Below are positions 1 to 6,276 of a DNA stretch of 6,718 nt, in pieces; positions within the stretch are counted from its first letter, which is position 1; every line of letters starts with the position of its first letter. Origin of the DNA: Calditrichota bacterium (GTDB taxonomy: Bacteria; Zixibacteria; MSB-5A5; GN15; FEB-12). The stretch is from positions 1 through 6,718 of the forward strand of contig DAOWIC010000178.1 in assembly GCA_030641085.1 (NCBI GenBank), in the 5' to 3' direction. The translations under genes and the position numbers were made by a program. The notes under the pieces are model-generated. The model made no database searches. It had not been told where the DNA came from and saw only the letters and a list, made by a program, of their open reading frames with translations.

Positions 1-327
1 ATCTGGCCGAAAAATATCGCGCCGTATCTTGTTGAACTGATTCCGCTTAAGCTGGACAGCCCGGAACACCAGGAGGTCGCCCAGAAGATCTATCAGGGGC
101 TTCAGGAAGCTGGGATTGATGTCCTCATGGATGACCGGTCGGTGCGGGCGGGCGTGAAATTTAACGACGCCGACCTGATCGGCATGCCGATACGGATCAC
201 GATTGGCGATAAGTCGTTGAAAGAAGGAAAGGTAGAGGTAAAAGCGCGCAACCGTGACGAGATCGAGAAAGTGCCGGTTGAGGGTGTGGTCCAGGCGGTA
301 AAAGAGCTTGCCAAGCAACTCCACTAA
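1..327 (+). CDS. proS: Prolyl-tRNA synthetase, C-terminal anticodon-binding domain (5'-truncated by window edge)
   Basis: The reading frame is open from base 1 to a TAA stop at 325-327 and gives 108 residues; the start and the catalytic core lie upstream of the window. The visible part begins WPKNIAPYLVELIPL and continues with DDRSVRAGVKF and DADLIGMPIRITIG, which is the pattern of the class IIa (HGTP) anticodon-binding domain at the end of bacterial prolyl-tRNA synthetases. The enzyme charges tRNA-Pro with proline in the cytosol, and this domain reads the anticodon. The domain is not followed by the extra C-terminal zinc-type domain of archaeal-type ProRS: the protein stops shortly after VEVKAR and a closing helix, as in the bacterial type. 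ThrRS, HisRS and GlyRS share the fold, but the DADLIG.PIRI signature points to ProRS. The gene is separated from rimP by 103 nt that carry a promoter and a hairpin, so it may form its own transcription unit. Confidence 0.9.
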   Translation: MWPKNIAPYLVELIPLKLDSPEHQEVAQKIYQGLQEAGIDVLMDDRSVRAGVKFNDADLIGMPIRITIGDKSLKEGKVEVKARNRDEIEKVPVEGVVQAVKELAKQLH

Positions 328-351
328 GTGCTCCCCGCGCCCATTATTTTG

Positions 352-380
352 TTGCGTATTAAGGAGTTTTGCGCTATACT
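352..380 (+). promoter_or_regulatory. Predicted sigma70-type promoter for the rimP-nusA-infB operon
   Basis: A -35-like TTGCGT (352-357, three of six consensus bases) and a -10 TATACT (375-380, five of six) are separated by exactly 17 nt, the optimal spacing. Transcription would start near 386-388, giving a leader of about 44 nt before rimP. This is the only intergenic gap in the window large enough for a promoter, and it precedes a run of genes with almost no spacing. The sequence match is direct; its use as the operon promoter is inferred. Confidence 0.6.
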
Positions 381-389
381 ACCCAGCTT

Positions 390-419
390 GAGCAGGCCGG
401 GCCTGCTCTGGTTTGTTTT
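390..419 (+). terminator. GC-rich hairpin with T-rich tail: proS terminator or rimP leader attenuator
   Basis: GAGCAGGC (390-397) and GCCTGCTC (401-408) form a perfect 8-bp stem with a three-base CGG loop. Eight of the next eleven bases (409-419) are T. This has the form of an intrinsic terminator that would end transcripts coming from proS. It also lies immediately after the expected start point of the promoter at 352-380, so on operon transcripts the same hairpin would sit at the extreme 5' end. There it could act as an attenuator or as a stem that protects the mRNA end. The T run is interrupted by G residues, so termination may be partial. Confidence 0.5.
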
Positions 420-430
420 ACAGGTAAGAG

Positions 431-880
431 ATGAGTATTGATGAACTAAAAATGCAGATCCGAGAGTTGATCGAGCGGCCCCTGGCCGCCGAAGGGGCCG
501 AACTGGTCGACATGGTCGTATCGCGCTATAAGAACAATAACGCCCTGCGGCTTTTTGTCTATTCCACTCGCGGGATGACGATTGACGAGTGCGCCCGGCT
601 CTCGAGGCTGGTCGGCGATATTATCGACGGAACCGGAATTTTCCAATCCGGTTATACTTTAGAGGTCTCGTCGCCCGGGCTTGACCGTCCGCTAACGACC
701 GAAGCCGACTTCCGGCATCGCATCGGGGAGACGGTTCGTGTGGAGTTCGTTGACGAGAAGAAAAAGAAGGTCACCGCTGAGATCAGCGGTATCTCGAACA
801 GCCAGGTTGAGTTCAACAACGATGAGGGAGCTTTTACTGTCGACCTAGCCGAGATAGACAAAGCGAAAATACAATTTTAG
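431..880 (+). CDS. rimP: Ribosome maturation factor RimP
   Basis: The product has 149 residues, the usual size for RimP (DUF150/YhbC). RimP is a cytosolic factor that binds the free 30S subunit and helps its maturation, in particular assembly around ribosomal protein S12. The N-terminal alpha/beta domain (about 1-85) contains the family stretch GMTIDECARLSRLVGDIID (48-66) and the hallmark YTLEVSSPGLDRPL (75-88). The C-terminal SH3-like beta domain (about 89-149) includes the strand TVRVEFVDEKKKKVTAEISG (101-120). The ATG at 431 follows AGGT (422-425), a modest ribosome-binding site, and the protein begins in register with known family members. The gene is first behind the predicted promoter and lies 14 nt upstream of nusA, the same rimP-nusA pairing as in many bacteria. 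I see nothing degenerate in it. Confidence 0.96.
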   Translation: MSIDELKMQIRELIERPLAAEGAELVDMVVSRYKNNNALRLFVYSTRGMTIDECARLSRLVGDIIDGTGIFQSGYTLEVSSPGLDRPLTTEADFRHRIGETVRVEFVDEKKKKVTAEISGISNSQVEFNNDEGAFTVDLAEIDKAKIQF

Positions 881-894
881 TGGAGAGGACATAG

Positions 895-2361
895 ATGCCG
901 TTTGATATGATCGAGGCAATGACGCTGATTGCCCGTGAAAAAAATATTGAATTCGAGGCGGTACTGGAGACGCTCGAGGCAAGTCTCCTGGCGGCCGCGA
1001 AGAAGAAATACGACTACACCGACAATATCAGCTTCAGGTTTGATCGCAAGGCAAATGAGCTTCTTATGATCGCCACCAAGAAGGTGGTTGAAGAGATCGA
1101 GGACGTCCATCTGGAAATCACCGCCGCCGAGGCGAAGGAGATGGACCCCGAGGCGGAAATCGGCGACGAGATCGAAATCTATATCGACTATGAGACGGAA
1201 TTCGGTCGTAACGCTATCGCTTCGGCGAAGCAGATTCTGATCCAAAAGGTGCGCGAAGCGGAGCGCGACCGGATCTACGAGGAGTATATCGACAAAGTCG
1301 GCACGCTCGTATCGGGTGTCGTACAGCAGATCGACAAGGGCAATGTGATTGTCAATCTGGGCCGCGGCGAGGGTATCATGCCGATAAAGGAGCAGATTCC
1401 GCGCGAGAAATTCCGCCAGGGCGATCGTATTCGGGCGTTGATTGTCGATGTCCAGAAGGGCATGAAAGGCTCGCAGATTATCCTCTCACGGGTTAGCAAT
1501 AACTTCCTGCACACCCTGTTTGCACTGGAAGTGCCGGAGATTTACGAAAAGGTGATCGAGATCAAGGCGATTGCCCGCGAACCCGGCGAAAGAGCGAAGA
1601 TCGCCGTTTTTTCGTCCGATGACCGGATTGACCCGGTCGGCGCCTGTGTCGGCATCAAGGGAGTGCGGGTGCAGTCGATCGTGCGCGAGTTGAACAACGA
1701 ACGGATCGATATCGTGCCGTTCGCCACCAGTCCGGAAGTGTTCGTTACTCGCGCGCTGGCCCCGGCCAAGGTGATGTATATCGATGTCTTTGAGGCCGAT
1801 CAGAAAATGACGGTGGCGGTTGAGGATGAGAAGCTGTCACTGGCGATCGGTCGTGGCGGGCAAAACGCCCGGCTGGCGTCGAAACTTACCGGCTGGAAGG
1901 TGACTATTCTGTCGGAGACCGAATACAACGACAACAAGCGCCGCGAGGCCGAATTGCTCGTGCCGGTTGGACAGATCGAGGGTGTTGGCGACAAGCTTGA
2001 AGAGCGGCTGGCCGAGATCGATATAAGCTCCGTGCAGCGTCTCGCTGCGGCCGATGTCGAAACGCTGACCAGGATCGAGGGTGTTGGTCCCAAGACCGCC
2101 GAGGCTCTGATCGAACGGGCCCGGGAATATGCCGCCGAGCATGAGGAAGAGTATCAGCGCAAGGTGGATGAACAGGCCGCTATCGAGGAAAAAGATCCGG
2201 CAGAAGAGAAACTCACAGCAGGTGATGTCTTTGAGGATGACGAAGAGTTCGTGACCGAGGAAGACGACGTACCGCAGGCGACCGCTCCGGACCTGGCCGA
2301 TGTTGATGATGAAAATGATAAGAAAGAAACCGGCGACGAAGAAGAAACCGAGGACAAATAA
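895..2361 (+). CDS. nusA: Transcription termination/antitermination factor NusA
   Basis: NusA binds RNA polymerase and nascent RNA and modulates pausing, intrinsic termination and antitermination. The 488 residues read in family order. The RNA-polymerase-binding N-terminal domain is about 1-125 (AAAKKKYDYT near 34-43). An S1 domain follows at about 134-199 (VGTLVSGVVQQIDKGNVIVN). KH1 has its GIKG loop at 253-256 and KH2 has GRGG at 319-322. Two helix-hairpin-helix units follow, with IEGVG at 361-365 and 394-398. The last 76 residues (413-488) form a low-complexity acidic tail with 34 Asp/Glu. The ATG at 895 follows GGAGAGGA (882-889) with good spacing; Met5 is a possible alternative. The E. 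coli protein has acidic repeat domains at this end; here there are HhH repeats and then a simple acidic tail. It lies between rimP and infB, its classic place. Confidence 0.97.
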   Translation: MPFDMIEAMTLIAREKNIEFEAVLETLEASLLAAAKKKYDYTDNISFRFDRKANELLMIATKKVVEEIEDVHLEITAAEAKEMDPEAEIGDEIEIYIDYETEFGRNAIASAKQILIQKVREAERDRIYEEYIDKVGTLVSGVVQQIDKGNVIVNLGRGEGIMPIKEQIPREKFRQGDRIRALIVDVQKGMKGSQIILSRVSNNFLHTLFALEVPEIYEKVIEIKAIAREPGERAKIAVFSSDDRIDPVGACVGIKGVRVQSIVRELNNERIDIVPFATSPEVFVTRALAPAKVMYIDVFEADQKMTVAVEDEKLSLAIGRGGQNARLASKLTGWKVTILSETEYNDNKRREAELLVPVGQIEGVGDKLEERLAEIDISSVQRLAAADVETLTRIEGVGPKTAEALIERAREYAAEHEEEYQRKVDEQAAIEEKDPAEEKLTAGDVFEDDEEFVTEEDDVPQATAPDLADVDDENDKKETGDEEETEDK

Positions 2362-2396
2362 GGAACAATTTTCCCGCTGAGCAGGTGCATGGCGTG

Positions 2397-2405
2397 AGGA
2401 GGTGA
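2397..2405 (+). promoter_or_regulatory. Near-perfect Shine-Dalgarno of infB
   Basis: AGGAGGTGA is complementary over all nine bases to the usual 3' end of bacterial 16S rRNA, and 7 nt separate it from the infB ATG at 2413. It is the strongest ribosome-binding site in the window and fixes the infB start. A three-codon reading frame, ATG GCG TGA (2389-2397), ends on its first base. Confidence 0.85.
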
Positions 2406-2412
2406 CACAGGT

Positions 2413-4626
2413 ATGGCAGGTGACAGCAAGAAAAGAATATACGAACTAGCAAAAGATTACAAGATCTCCTCGAGCGCCTTGCTCAAGATTTTGCGGGAAC
2501 TCGGCCTTCACCCCAAGTCGCACATGTCGGTGGCAAGTCCGGATATCATCAAGGCTACCAGCGAGAAGTTCGCCCAGGAGAAGAAGGAAGCCAAGAAGGA
2601 GATGGACCACCAGACGCAGGCGAAGACCGCCGCCAAGAAGAAGGTCCCCTCCAAGGCCGGCGAGAAGAAGACCGGCGCTCCGACTGTGGCCGGGCTGATG
2701 AAAAAATTCGAGCGCAAGGTCAAGCGCAAGGAACGCCGCAAGAAAAAGAATCGCAAGGTGGTCGACAAGGATGCAGTCGCGAAGAGCTTCAAGTCGACCA
2801 TGGCTAACCTCAGTGGTACCCGCGCGAAGAAGAAGTATAGACGTACAGCCCAGACCTCCGGCGAGACGGGTCACCTCGATGCCAATGTCGTTGAGGTAAA
2901 CGAGTTCATGTCGGTGGCCGAAGTGGCGAAACTTATCGACCACAAACCGGCCGAACTGGTGGCCAAGCTGTTTGAGCTCGGGGTGATGGCAACCATCAAC
3001 CAGCGACTCGATATAGATACGATTGAGACGGTGGCCTCCGAGTTTGGCTTCGAGATCATCCAGGTGGCCGATGTGGGCGATGTTGCTCGCGAGGATGAGG
3101 TGGCCGACCATCTGGCCAAGCGCTCACCGGTTGTCACCGTTATGGGGCATGTCGATCACGGTAAGACCTCGCTTTTGGATTATATTCGCAAGACTAGCGT
3201 TGTCTCCGGCGAAGCGGGGGCGATCACACAGCATATAGGCGCTTATGACGTGGTTTTCAAGGGCGAGCACATCGCATTTCTGGATACTCCCGGTCACGAG
3301 GCGTTTACAGCCATGCGCGCGCGCGGCACGCAGATTACCGACGTGGTTGTGCTGGTGGTGGCGGCCGACGACGGTGTCCAGCCGCAGACACTTGAAGCTA
3401 TCGATCACGCCCGGGCCGGCGATGTGCCGATTATCGTGGCGATCAACAAGATCGACAAGCCTAACGCCAATTCCGAACAGATTCGCACGCAGTTGAGCAA
3501 CTACAACCTATTGTCGGAGGACTGGGGCGGCGAGACGATCATGGTCGAAATTTCGGCAAAGCACGGTACCGGTGTGGACAAACTACTGGAGATGATTCTG
3601 CTTCAGGCGGAAATGATGTCCCTGAAGGCGGATCCGAGCATCAGGGGCCAGGGCGTCGTTGTCGATGCCCGGCTCGAACGCGGGCGCGGCCCGGTGGCGA
3701 CTGTCATGATCCAGAAGGGCACTTGCACGGTGGGTGATTCGGTCGTGGCTGGTGTCAATCATGGCCGCATCCGGACAATAACCAATGACCGGGATGAAAA
3801 CCTGCAGCAGATTGGCCCCTCCACACCGGCTCAGATCACCGGTCTCAACGGTGTCCCGCAGGCGGGAGACACTTTCATTTCGGTCAAGAGCGATCAGGAG
3901 GCGAAGGAGATTAGTCTCAAGCGTACCCATATCAAGCGCGAGCAGGATGTTCGCCGTACTCTGGGACGCGCCTCACTGGATCAGATTTTCGCCCGGATTA
4001 AAGAGGGTCAGGTAGAAGAGCTTCGTCTGGTGATAAAGGCTGATGTCGACGGTTCGGTCGAAGTGCTTTCGGATACGCTGGGCAAGATCACGCACGATGA
4101 GGTCAAGGCGACCATTATCCACCGTGGAGTGGGCGCTATCACCGAATCGGACGTGTTGCTGGCGGCGGCCTCGGATGCCGTTATTATCGGCTTCCACGTG
4201 ACGCCGGATATTCGCGCCCGCGAGGTGGCCAAACATGAAAATATCGATATCCGTCTGTACGACGTCATCTACGAAGCTGAAGACAATATTCGCAAGGCTC
4301 TGTCGGGCATGCTCGCACCGGAGGTTACCGAGAAGTTTGTCGGGATGGCCGAGGTGCGAGATCTTTTCAAGGTGCCCAAGGTGGGCATGGTCGCTGGCTG
4401 CTATGTCAAAGAGGGGCGTTTCCAGCGAACCGACAAGGTCCGCCTGGTCCGTGACGGCAAAATTATTTACACCGGCCAGTTAAGCTCCCTCAGGCGGTTC
4501 AAGGATGATGCCCGGGAGGTCAAAGAGGGCTTCGAGTGCGGCATCGGTATCGAGAATTTCAACGACCTGAAAGTCGGCGATATTATTGAAGCGATTGAGA
4601 TGGTTGAAACGGCGCGGACGTTATAG
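2413..4626 (+). CDS. infB: Translation initiation factor IF2
   Basis: IF2 is the GTPase that delivers fMet-tRNA to the 30S P site and promotes 50S joining. The 737-residue product starts with an IF2_N domain (about 1-54, KKRIYELAKDYKISSSALLK). A strongly basic linker follows (35 Lys/Arg in residues 51-150), then a second IF2_N-like module (about 164-217, VAEVAKLIDHKPAELVAKLF). The G domain has every nucleotide motif: G1 GHVDHGKT (245-252), G2 Thr272 in ITQHIGAY, G3 DTPGHE (291-296), G4 NKID (345-348) and G5 SAK (381-383). The later beta-barrel and C-terminal tRNA-binding domains close with FECGIGIENFNDLKVGDIIE (707-726). The protein is shorter than E. coli IF2 (890 residues) because the N-terminal part is shorter. 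Residue 270 is Ala in EAGAITQHIGAY, where most homologues have Gly. The start is fixed by an excellent Shine-Dalgarno. The stop lies 12 nt before ylxP. Confidence 0.98.
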   Translation: MAGDSKKRIYELAKDYKISSSALLKILRELGLHPKSHMSVASPDIIKATSEKFAQEKKEAKKEMDHQTQAKTAAKKKVPSKAGEKKTGAPTVAGLMKKFERKVKRKERRKKKNRKVVDKDAVAKSFKSTMANLSGTRAKKKYRRTAQTSGETGHLDANVVEVNEFMSVAEVAKLIDHKPAELVAKLFELGVMATINQRLDIDTIETVASEFGFEIIQVADVGDVAREDEVADHLAKRSPVVTVMGHVDHGKTSLLDYIRKTSVVSGEAGAITQHIGAYDVVFKGEHIAFLDTPGHEAFTAMRARGTQITDVVVLVVAADDGVQPQTLEAIDHARAGDVPIIVAINKIDKPNANSEQIRTQLSNYNLLSEDWGGETIMVEISAKHGTGVDKLLEMILLQAEMMSLKADPSIRGQGVVVDARLERGRGPVATVMIQKGTCTVGDSVVAGVNHGRIRTITNDRDENLQQIGPSTPAQITGLNGVPQAGDTFISVKSDQEAKEISLKRTHIKREQDVRRTLGRASLDQIFARIKEGQVEELRLVIKADVDGSVEVLSDTLGKITHDEVKATIIHRGVGAITESDVLLAAASDAVIIGFHVTPDIRAREVAKHENIDIRLYDVIYEAEDNIRKALSGMLAPEVTEKFVGMAEVRDLFKVPKVGMVAGCYVKEGRFQRTDKVRLVRDGKIIYTGQLSSLRRFKDDAREVKEGFECGIGIENFNDLKVGDIIEAIEMVETARTL

Positions 4627-4638
4627 TAAAAGGGATAT

Positions 4639-4920
4639 TTGATTACCGTAATTCTGACAGTACGTCTGCAGCTTCCGGGACCCAGCTCCTTAAAGGAAAA
4701 AAGACGAATAATCAAATCGCTTTTGGCCAGGCTACGAAACAACTTCAACATTTCCATTGCGGAAGTGGCGGACAACGACCTTCCCCGAGCGGCCACGCTT
4801 GGCGCCGCTGTGGTTTCCAACAGCACCAGCTACGGGCACCAGGTGATATCAAAGGTGGTCAGTAAGATTGAGGCGACGTCCGAGGTTGTGCTCCTGGACT
4901 ACAGCACGGAAACCTATTAG
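4639..4920 (+). CDS. ylxP: DUF503 family protein (YlxP-like)
   Basis: This is a small 93-residue protein of the DUF503 family, whose members are typically 90-100 residues and are usually found between infB and rbfA, as here. Recognisable features are the opening strand MITVILTVRLQLPGPSSLKEKR (IPG.QSLKEKR in homologues), then RRIIKSLLARLRNNFNISIA, AEVADNDLPRAATLGAAVVS and a closing strand EVVLLDYSTE. The fold is a ferredoxin-like alpha/beta domain. No enzymatic residues are evident; its place suggests a link with ribosome maturation or initiation, but its molecular role is not established. The start is TTG at 4639: AGGG at 4631-4634 lies 4 nt upstream, no in-frame ATG or GTG precedes the conserved first strand, and homologues begin at the same point. 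It has no separate promoter and is expressed with infB. Confidence 0.9.
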   Translation: MITVILTVRLQLPGPSSLKEKRRIIKSLLARLRNNFNISIAEVADNDLPRAATLGAAVVSNSTSYGHQVISKVVSKIEATSEVVLLDYSTETY

Positions 4921-4922
4921 CC

Positions 4923-5279
4923 ATGAAGCAATACAAACGGTCAACAAGGATTGGTGAGCAGATTCTCAGGGACGTATCCAGCCTCCTGGAGCGGGAACTG
5001 GCTGAGAAGCTGTCCGGGCTGGTGACCTTCACGCATGTGCGGGTCAGTTCCGACCTGCGCTACGCCACGATCTACTACTCGGTCCTCGGTAGCGGGGAAC
5101 AGGAAGAGCGCGCGGCCGGTTATCTAGAACGTGAAAGGAAGCGGATCAGGCACCAGATCGGCCAGGGACTGCATCTTCGCAACATCCCCGAAATAACCTT
5201 TAAGTTTGACCCTTCCGTGAAGGAAGGCATTAGAATCGAGCGTTTATTGAATGAAATCAAAGCTGACACATCGCAATAG
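4923..5279 (+). CDS. rbfA: 30S ribosome-binding factor RbfA
   Basis: RbfA binds the immature 30S subunit near the 5' end helix of 16S rRNA and is needed for late processing and cold adaptation. The product has 118 residues, normal for the family, which folds as a single type II KH-like domain. Family landmarks in order are an N-terminal helix TRIGEQILRDVSSLLEREL (8-26), the strand VTFTHVRVSSDLRYATIYYS (34-53), a helix LERERKRIRHQIGQGLHLR (68-86) and PEITFKFDPSVKEGIRIERL (89-108). The ATG at 4923 lies only 2 nt after the ylxP stop and has no clear Shine-Dalgarno, so its translation probably depends on ribosomes finishing ylxP. Its last 29 bases overlap the start of the DHH phosphoesterase gene in another frame. 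Confidence 0.95.
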   Translation: MKQYKRSTRIGEQILRDVSSLLERELAEKLSGLVTFTHVRVSSDLRYATIYYSVLGSGEQEERAAGYLERERKRIRHQIGQGLHLRNIPEITFKFDPSVKEGIRIERLLNEIKADTSQ

Positions 5280-6276
5280 GCTTACGTTTACCGAGTCAAA
5301 ACCGCCTGTTGATGAGATTAATGCGCTGCTTGAGACAAGCCGCCGAGTGCTGGTGGTCTCGCATATCCATCCGGACGGCGACGCGCTGGGTTCGCAACTT
5401 GCATTTGCGGCCTATCTGGAACATCTGGGCAAAGATGTTGTCCTGGTTCGCGACGACGAGATTCCGGCCAAGTATGAATGGCTTGACGGGATCGATAAGA
5501 TCCTTCGCTATGATGACTGCAAAGAGAATATCGCCTTTGACACGGCCGTTATACTGGAATGCCCGAATGTTCAGCGGGTGGGCCAGGTCGCTCGCTTTTT
5601 CGACGACAGGACAGCCATAATCACCATCGATCACCATCCCGACAACGACTCCTTCGGCGATGTCAACTGGACCAACGACACGGCTTCGTCGGTGGGGGAG
5701 ATGCTTTTCGAGTATTTTACCGAGGTGGGTTTCGCAATTAACGCCAGTGTTGCAGAACAGTTGTTTACGGCGATCCTGACCGACACCGGCCAGTTTCGCT
5801 ACGGCTCGACTTCACGGCGCACGATGGAGATTGCGGGACAACTGATCGAGGCCGGCGCCAAAACGCAGAAAATCTGCGATATGGTCTACTTCAACCTGCA
5901 GCCATCGCGAATGATGCTGACCGGTAAGGTGCTCAATTCGATCGAGTTTCACAACCAGCAGCAGATATGTTTGCTGACGCTCACGCAGAAGATGCTGGCT
6001 GAATCGGAGGCGAATGACGCTGACTCCGATGGCCTGGTGGATTACACTCTCTACAATGTAGGGGTGCAGGTGGGCGCGCTGCTCAAAGAGATCGGACCGG
6101 AGTCGACAAAAGTTTCGCTTCGTTCGCGTAACGGTATCAATGTCTCGGAAATCGCCGCAAGGTTTGGCGGCGGCGGTCACTACAACGCCTCCGGTTGTAC
6201 TATCCCCATGGCGCTTGAGCAGGCCAGGAAAGAACTGATAGAGATTCTCACGGAGGCTATAGAGGCTAACCGATAA
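5251..6276 (+). CDS. nrnA: DHH/DHHA1 phosphoesterase, NrnA-like (nanoRNase / pAp phosphatase family)
   Basis: The 341-residue protein belongs to the DHH superfamily. Characterised NrnA enzymes degrade 2-5 nt RNA from the 5' or 3' end and dephosphorylate pAp, using Mn2+. The DHH domain (about 20-185) has motif I HIHPDGDALGS (38-48), motif III DHH (127-129, in TIDHHPDN) and a fourth metal ligand, Asp178, in ILTDTGQF. The DHHA1 substrate-binding domain (about 230-335) has the glycine-rich RFGGGGHYNASG (305-316). Motif II, usually an Asp in LDxxDxxR, reads ILECPNVQRVG, with Glu103 in its place. The only ATG that suits the length is 5251, inside the end of rbfA; CTG at 5263 is the only later candidate. 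The site has a weak Shine-Dalgarno, which suggests coupling to rbfA. Genes of this type often sit between rbfA and truB. The family is certain; whether the substrate is oligoRNA, pAp or a cyclic dinucleotide is inference. Confidence 0.9.
   Translation: MKSKLTHRNRLTFTESKPPVDEINALLETSRRVLVVSHIHPDGDALGSQLAFAAYLEHLGKDVVLVRDDEIPAKYEWLDGIDKILRYDDCKENIAFDTAVILECPNVQRVGQVARFFDDRTAIITIDHHPDNDSFGDVNWTNDTASSVGEMLFEYFTEVGFAINASVAEQLFTAILTDTGQFRYGSTSRRTMEIAGQLIEAGAKTQKICDMVYFNLQPSRMMLTGKVLNSIEFHNQQQICLLTLTQKMLAESEANDADSDGLVDYTLYNVGVQVGALLKEIGPESTKVSLRSRNGINVSEIAARFGGGGHYNASGCTIPMALEQARKELIEILTEAIEANR

Noticed and set aside
2361..2412. Possible promoter or terminator between nusA and infB
   Set aside because: I found no stable inverted repeat with a T run and no convincing -35/-10 pair; the gap is explained by the infB ribosome-binding site.
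2581..2860. AAG-rich stretch that looks like a simple repeat
   Set aside because: It is codon-level repetition from the lysine-rich IF2 linker, with no regular unit or period.
2446..3111. A 221-codon open frame on the minus strand opposite infB
   Set aside because: It is Leu-rich because it mirrors the Lys/Glu-rich IF2 linker and shows no family pattern or ribosome-binding site.
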